This document shows positions 5,743 to 7,296 of a stretch of DNA of 7,296 nucleotides, one piece after another. A program made the position numbers and the translations under genes. The notes beneath the pieces were generated by a model, which saw only the letters and a list, made by a program, of their open reading frames with translations, did no database searches and had not been told where the DNA came from. The stretch is from positions 1 through 7,296 of the forward strand of contig JACDAP010000158.1 in the NCBI GenBank assembly GCA_013695395.1, read 5' to 3'. How positions within the stretch are numbered: the stretch's first letter is position 1; each line of letters begins with the position of its first letter. The DNA is from Solirubrobacterales bacterium. Lineage in GTDB: Bacteria; Actinomycetota; Thermoleophilia; Solirubrobacterales; Solirubrobacteraceae.

Positions 5743-5952
5743 ATGTCAATCATGGAGCGAGAGCTCACCCTTCCCCAGACTCGCGCGATCGTCCGCCTGC
5801 GGCGCCGGCACCCCAGCGCCGAGGTCCGCGTCCACCACCGCCCCTGGGGCTTCGTCCTCGAGGCCCGCCACGGTGACCGGGTCCTGGAGCTCGTGCGCTT
5901 CGACTGGGACGGCGCGGTCGTCGCCGACCAGCGCGTCGACCGCGCGGCCTGA
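5743..5952 (+). CDS. Small uncharacterised protein, about 69 residues
   Basis: From ATG 5743 (or ATG 5752) the frame gives a compact 66-69 residue protein ending at the TGA at 5950-5952. It has an amphipathic start (RELTLPQTRAIVRLRRRHP) and then alternating strands: AEVRVHHRPWGFVLEARHGD and RVLELVRFDWDGAVVADQRV. The pattern of short beta strands with Trp, plus strong GC bias at third codon positions, argues for a real gene. Upstream of 5743 the same frame stays open to GTG 5425, but that part looks non-coding, so I chose the short form. No good ribosome binding site precedes either ATG, which leaves the start uncertain. I recognise no named domain. It converges on the glycosyltransferase gene with only 16 bases between stops. 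Confidence 0.6.
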   Translation: MSIMERELTLPQTRAIVRLRRRHPSAEVRVHHRPWGFVLEARHGDRVLELVRFDWDGAVVADQRVDRAA

Positions 5953-5957
5953 GCCAG

Positions 5958-5973
5958 GCTGAGCCGGCTCAGC
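5958..5973. terminator. Palindrome between convergent genes (possible bidirectional terminator)
   Basis: GCTGAGCC (5958-5965) and GGCTCAGC (5966-5973) make a perfect 16-base palindrome that lies between, and just overlaps, the end of the glycosyltransferase gene. A second stem, GCCTG (5947-5951) with CAGGC (5955-5959), overlaps the stop of the small gene. The symmetry and the convergent position suit a bidirectional transcription stop of the U-less kind common in high-GC bacteria. With no U-tract and little loop in the perfect palindrome, the mechanism is inference. Confidence 0.4.
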
Positions 5974-7296
5974 GCGAGCCGCGGCAGCGGTCCTCGGCCA
6001 GGAGGAAGTCGTGGAGCACCGGGGAGGCCAGGCGCACGGCGGGGAGGTTGAAGCGCTTGGAGACCCCGGCGGCCTCACCGAAGCGCTTGATCGCCTTCTC
6101 GTCCCGCACCACGTAGAGCGCCGTGCCCTCGGTGAGGTCGCCCACCTGGGAGCGGGCCCGGACCTCCGTCTCACTCGCGTCGAGCTCGAAGCGGAGGTCG
6201 GGGATCAGGCGGTAGTTCGGGAGCGTGAGCGGCGGGCACTGGCGCACCCGCGGATCTTCCGCGGTCGCGACCACCGCCTCGTGCGTGCGCTCGATGAAGC
6301 GCAGCTCGCGAGCGAGCGCGGCGAACGAGCCCGCCTTCAGCACGAGGAAGACCGCCCCGAGCAGGACCGCGGCCGCGGCGCCGCGCTCCCACTGCGTCCG
6401 CCGACGGCCGCGCTCGAGCTCGGTGAAACCGAAGACCGCGAAGCCCGCGAGCAGGCAGAGCGCGACCGCCGGCACCGTGAGGTACCGCGGGAGGATCGAG
6501 AGCCCGCCGACCCCCGTGCCGACGAAGGTGATCGTCCCCGCGGCGAAGAGCGCGAGCGGGACGTGGAGCGCCCGCAGCCGGGTCCGCTGCCGGTAGGCGA
6601 GCACCGCCCCGAGCAGCGCGGCGGCGAAGACCGGCGGCCGGGCGGTGTCGGCCAGGAACGAGACGAAGTTCGTCGGGACCTTCGTGATGCCACGCTCGCG
6701 CCCGAGCTCCTCCGCGAGCGCGGAGGTCGCGTTGAGTGAGTAGATCGGGTCGCCGGTCAGCACCAGGTCGCTGAGCGCCCAGAGCACGGGCGCGACGGCG
6801 GCGAGCGCGAGCAGGTCGAGCCGCGCCGACGGCGTGCCCCGCCGCAGGAGCCCTGCGCCGGGTCCGAGCCAGAGCCAGTAGAGCCCGGCGAGGATCCACG
6901 CCTCCGGCCTCAGCAGACCCGCCACCGCGAGCACCGCGCCGACCGACCGACCGCGTCCGGGCCGCTCGGCCTCGAGCGCCGCGGCGACGAGCACGAGCGC
7001 GAGGAACGGGACATCGACGTACCCGCGGGCGGCGTAGAGCAGGAACGCGAAGCTCGAGCCGGTGAAGAGCGCGGCGCCGAGCGCCGGTCCGATCCCGAAG
7101 CAGGCGAGGCCCACCCGGAACACGGCGGCGACGAGCACGACCAGCGAGAGGACGCAGACGATGACGAGCGCCCGGTCCGCGGCGCCCCCGAAGACGAGGT
7201 CGAGCCCCGCCGCCACCAGGATGAAGAGCGGGTGCTGGGTCGGGGCGGCGTAGGCCTCGAGGTTCGGCAGGTGTCCGTGGAGCAACTCCCTTCCCC
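5969..7296 (-). CDS. GT-C type multi-spanning membrane glycosyltransferase, N terminus outside window
   Basis: About 442 residues are visible. The frame is open through the right edge, and the sequence before the TTG at 7283-7285 (reading GREL) continues the protein, so the real start, the first membrane span and probably most of the first extracytoplasmic loop are missing. Counting from that TTG: LPNLEAYAAPTQHPL (6-20) is the end of the loop, and hydrophobic spans follow at about 20-33, 39-56 and 66-85. ARGYVDVPFL is at 86-95 and LLRPEAW at 124-130. Several more spans run up to about 320, including LPRYLTVPAVALCLLAGFAVF. A soluble tail of about 110 residues closes the protein. The arrangement resembles family 39-like and DUF2029-like transferases, which move sugars from polyprenyl-phosphate donors to cell-envelope acceptors. 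The acceptor is unknown. The acidic catalytic residue of the first loop is not in the window. Confidence 0.75.
   Translation of the reverse strand, partial: GRELLHGHLPNLEAYAAPTQHPLFILVAAGLDLVFGGAADRALVIVCVLSLVVLVAAVFRVGLACFGIGPALGAALFTGSSFAFLLYAARGYVDVPFLALVLVAAALEAERPGRGRSVGAVLAVAGLLRPEAWILAGLYWLWLGPGAGLLRRGTPSARLDLLALAAVAPVLWALSDLVLTGDPIYSLNATSALAEELGRERGITKVPTNFVSFLADTARPPVFAAALLGAVLAYRQRTRLRALHVPLALFAAGTITFVGTGVGGLSILPRYLTVPAVALCLLAGFAVFGFTELERGRRRTQWERGAAAAVLLGAVFLVLKAGSFAALARELRFIERTHEAVVATAEDPRVRQCPPLTLPNYRLIPDLRFELDASETEVRARSQVGDLTEGTALYVVRDEKAIKRFGEAAGVSKRFNLPAVRLASPVLHDFLLAEDRCRGSR

Noticed and set aside
6011..6739. A 242-codon plus-strand frame inside the glycosyltransferase gene
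   Set aside because: It is antisense to hydrophobic membrane spans and gives a charged, low-complexity translation. The minus-strand reading is far more protein-like.

Overview
The window is GC-rich bacterial DNA, and its two ends look phylogenetically different. The left end (about 1-1470) carries a 392-residue HI0933/YhiN-family flavoprotein whose wording is strikingly like the gamma-proteobacterial, Pseudomonas-type member of that family. From about 1500 rightward everything reads as high-GC actinobacterial DNA: AbrB/PIN toxin-antitoxin pairs with TANNNT boxes six bases before the antitoxin ATG, a ring-hydroxylase-type flavin monooxygenase with a C-terminal thioredoxin-like tail, and a GT-C type membrane glycosyltransferase of the sort common in Thermoleophilia/Solirubrobacterales. 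The taxonomic reading comes from remembered family resemblance, not a search. It leaves open lateral transfer, a chimeric assembly, or one genome with mixed ancestry.

Layout. 2-123 (+): C-terminal tail of an unrecognised protein. 124-277: short convergent spacer. 278-1456 (-): HI0933-family NAD(P)/FAD-dependent oxidoreductase. 1529-2109 (-): vapBC-type module 1 (AbrB-fold antitoxin, then PIN toxin, 13-nt overlap). 2239-2875 (-): vapBC-type module 2 (same order, 11-nt overlap). Each module is preceded by its own inverted repeat in a locally AT-rich patch that overlaps the predicted promoter, which suggests separate autoregulation. 2967-3532 (+), divergent from module 2: an SMI1/KNR4-family gene split by a frameshift. 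3731-5209 (-): FAD-dependent aromatic-ring-hydroxylase-type monooxygenase. 5210-5742: a gap of about 530 bases with nested palindromes near the monooxygenase end and two clean hairpins further on. 5743-5952 (+): small uncharacterised protein. 5969-7296 (-): multi-spanning GT-C-like glycosyltransferase, truncated at its N terminus by the window edge, with a 16-bp palindrome between it and the small gene that could stop transcription from both sides.

How the parts relate. The central 1.5-3.5 kb is a small toxin-antitoxin/immunity-like cluster: two tandem, clearly different PIN/AbrB modules and a broken SMI1/KNR4 gene. It sits beside the apparent change of ancestry. I see no transposase, integrase, tRNA, CRISPR array or replication origin. 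I do not see a clearly new system. The best leads are the two operator/leaderless-promoter arrangements, the frameshifted SMI1 gene with a hairpin over its ribosome binding site, the nested palindromes upstream of the monooxygenase, and the ancestry discontinuity.
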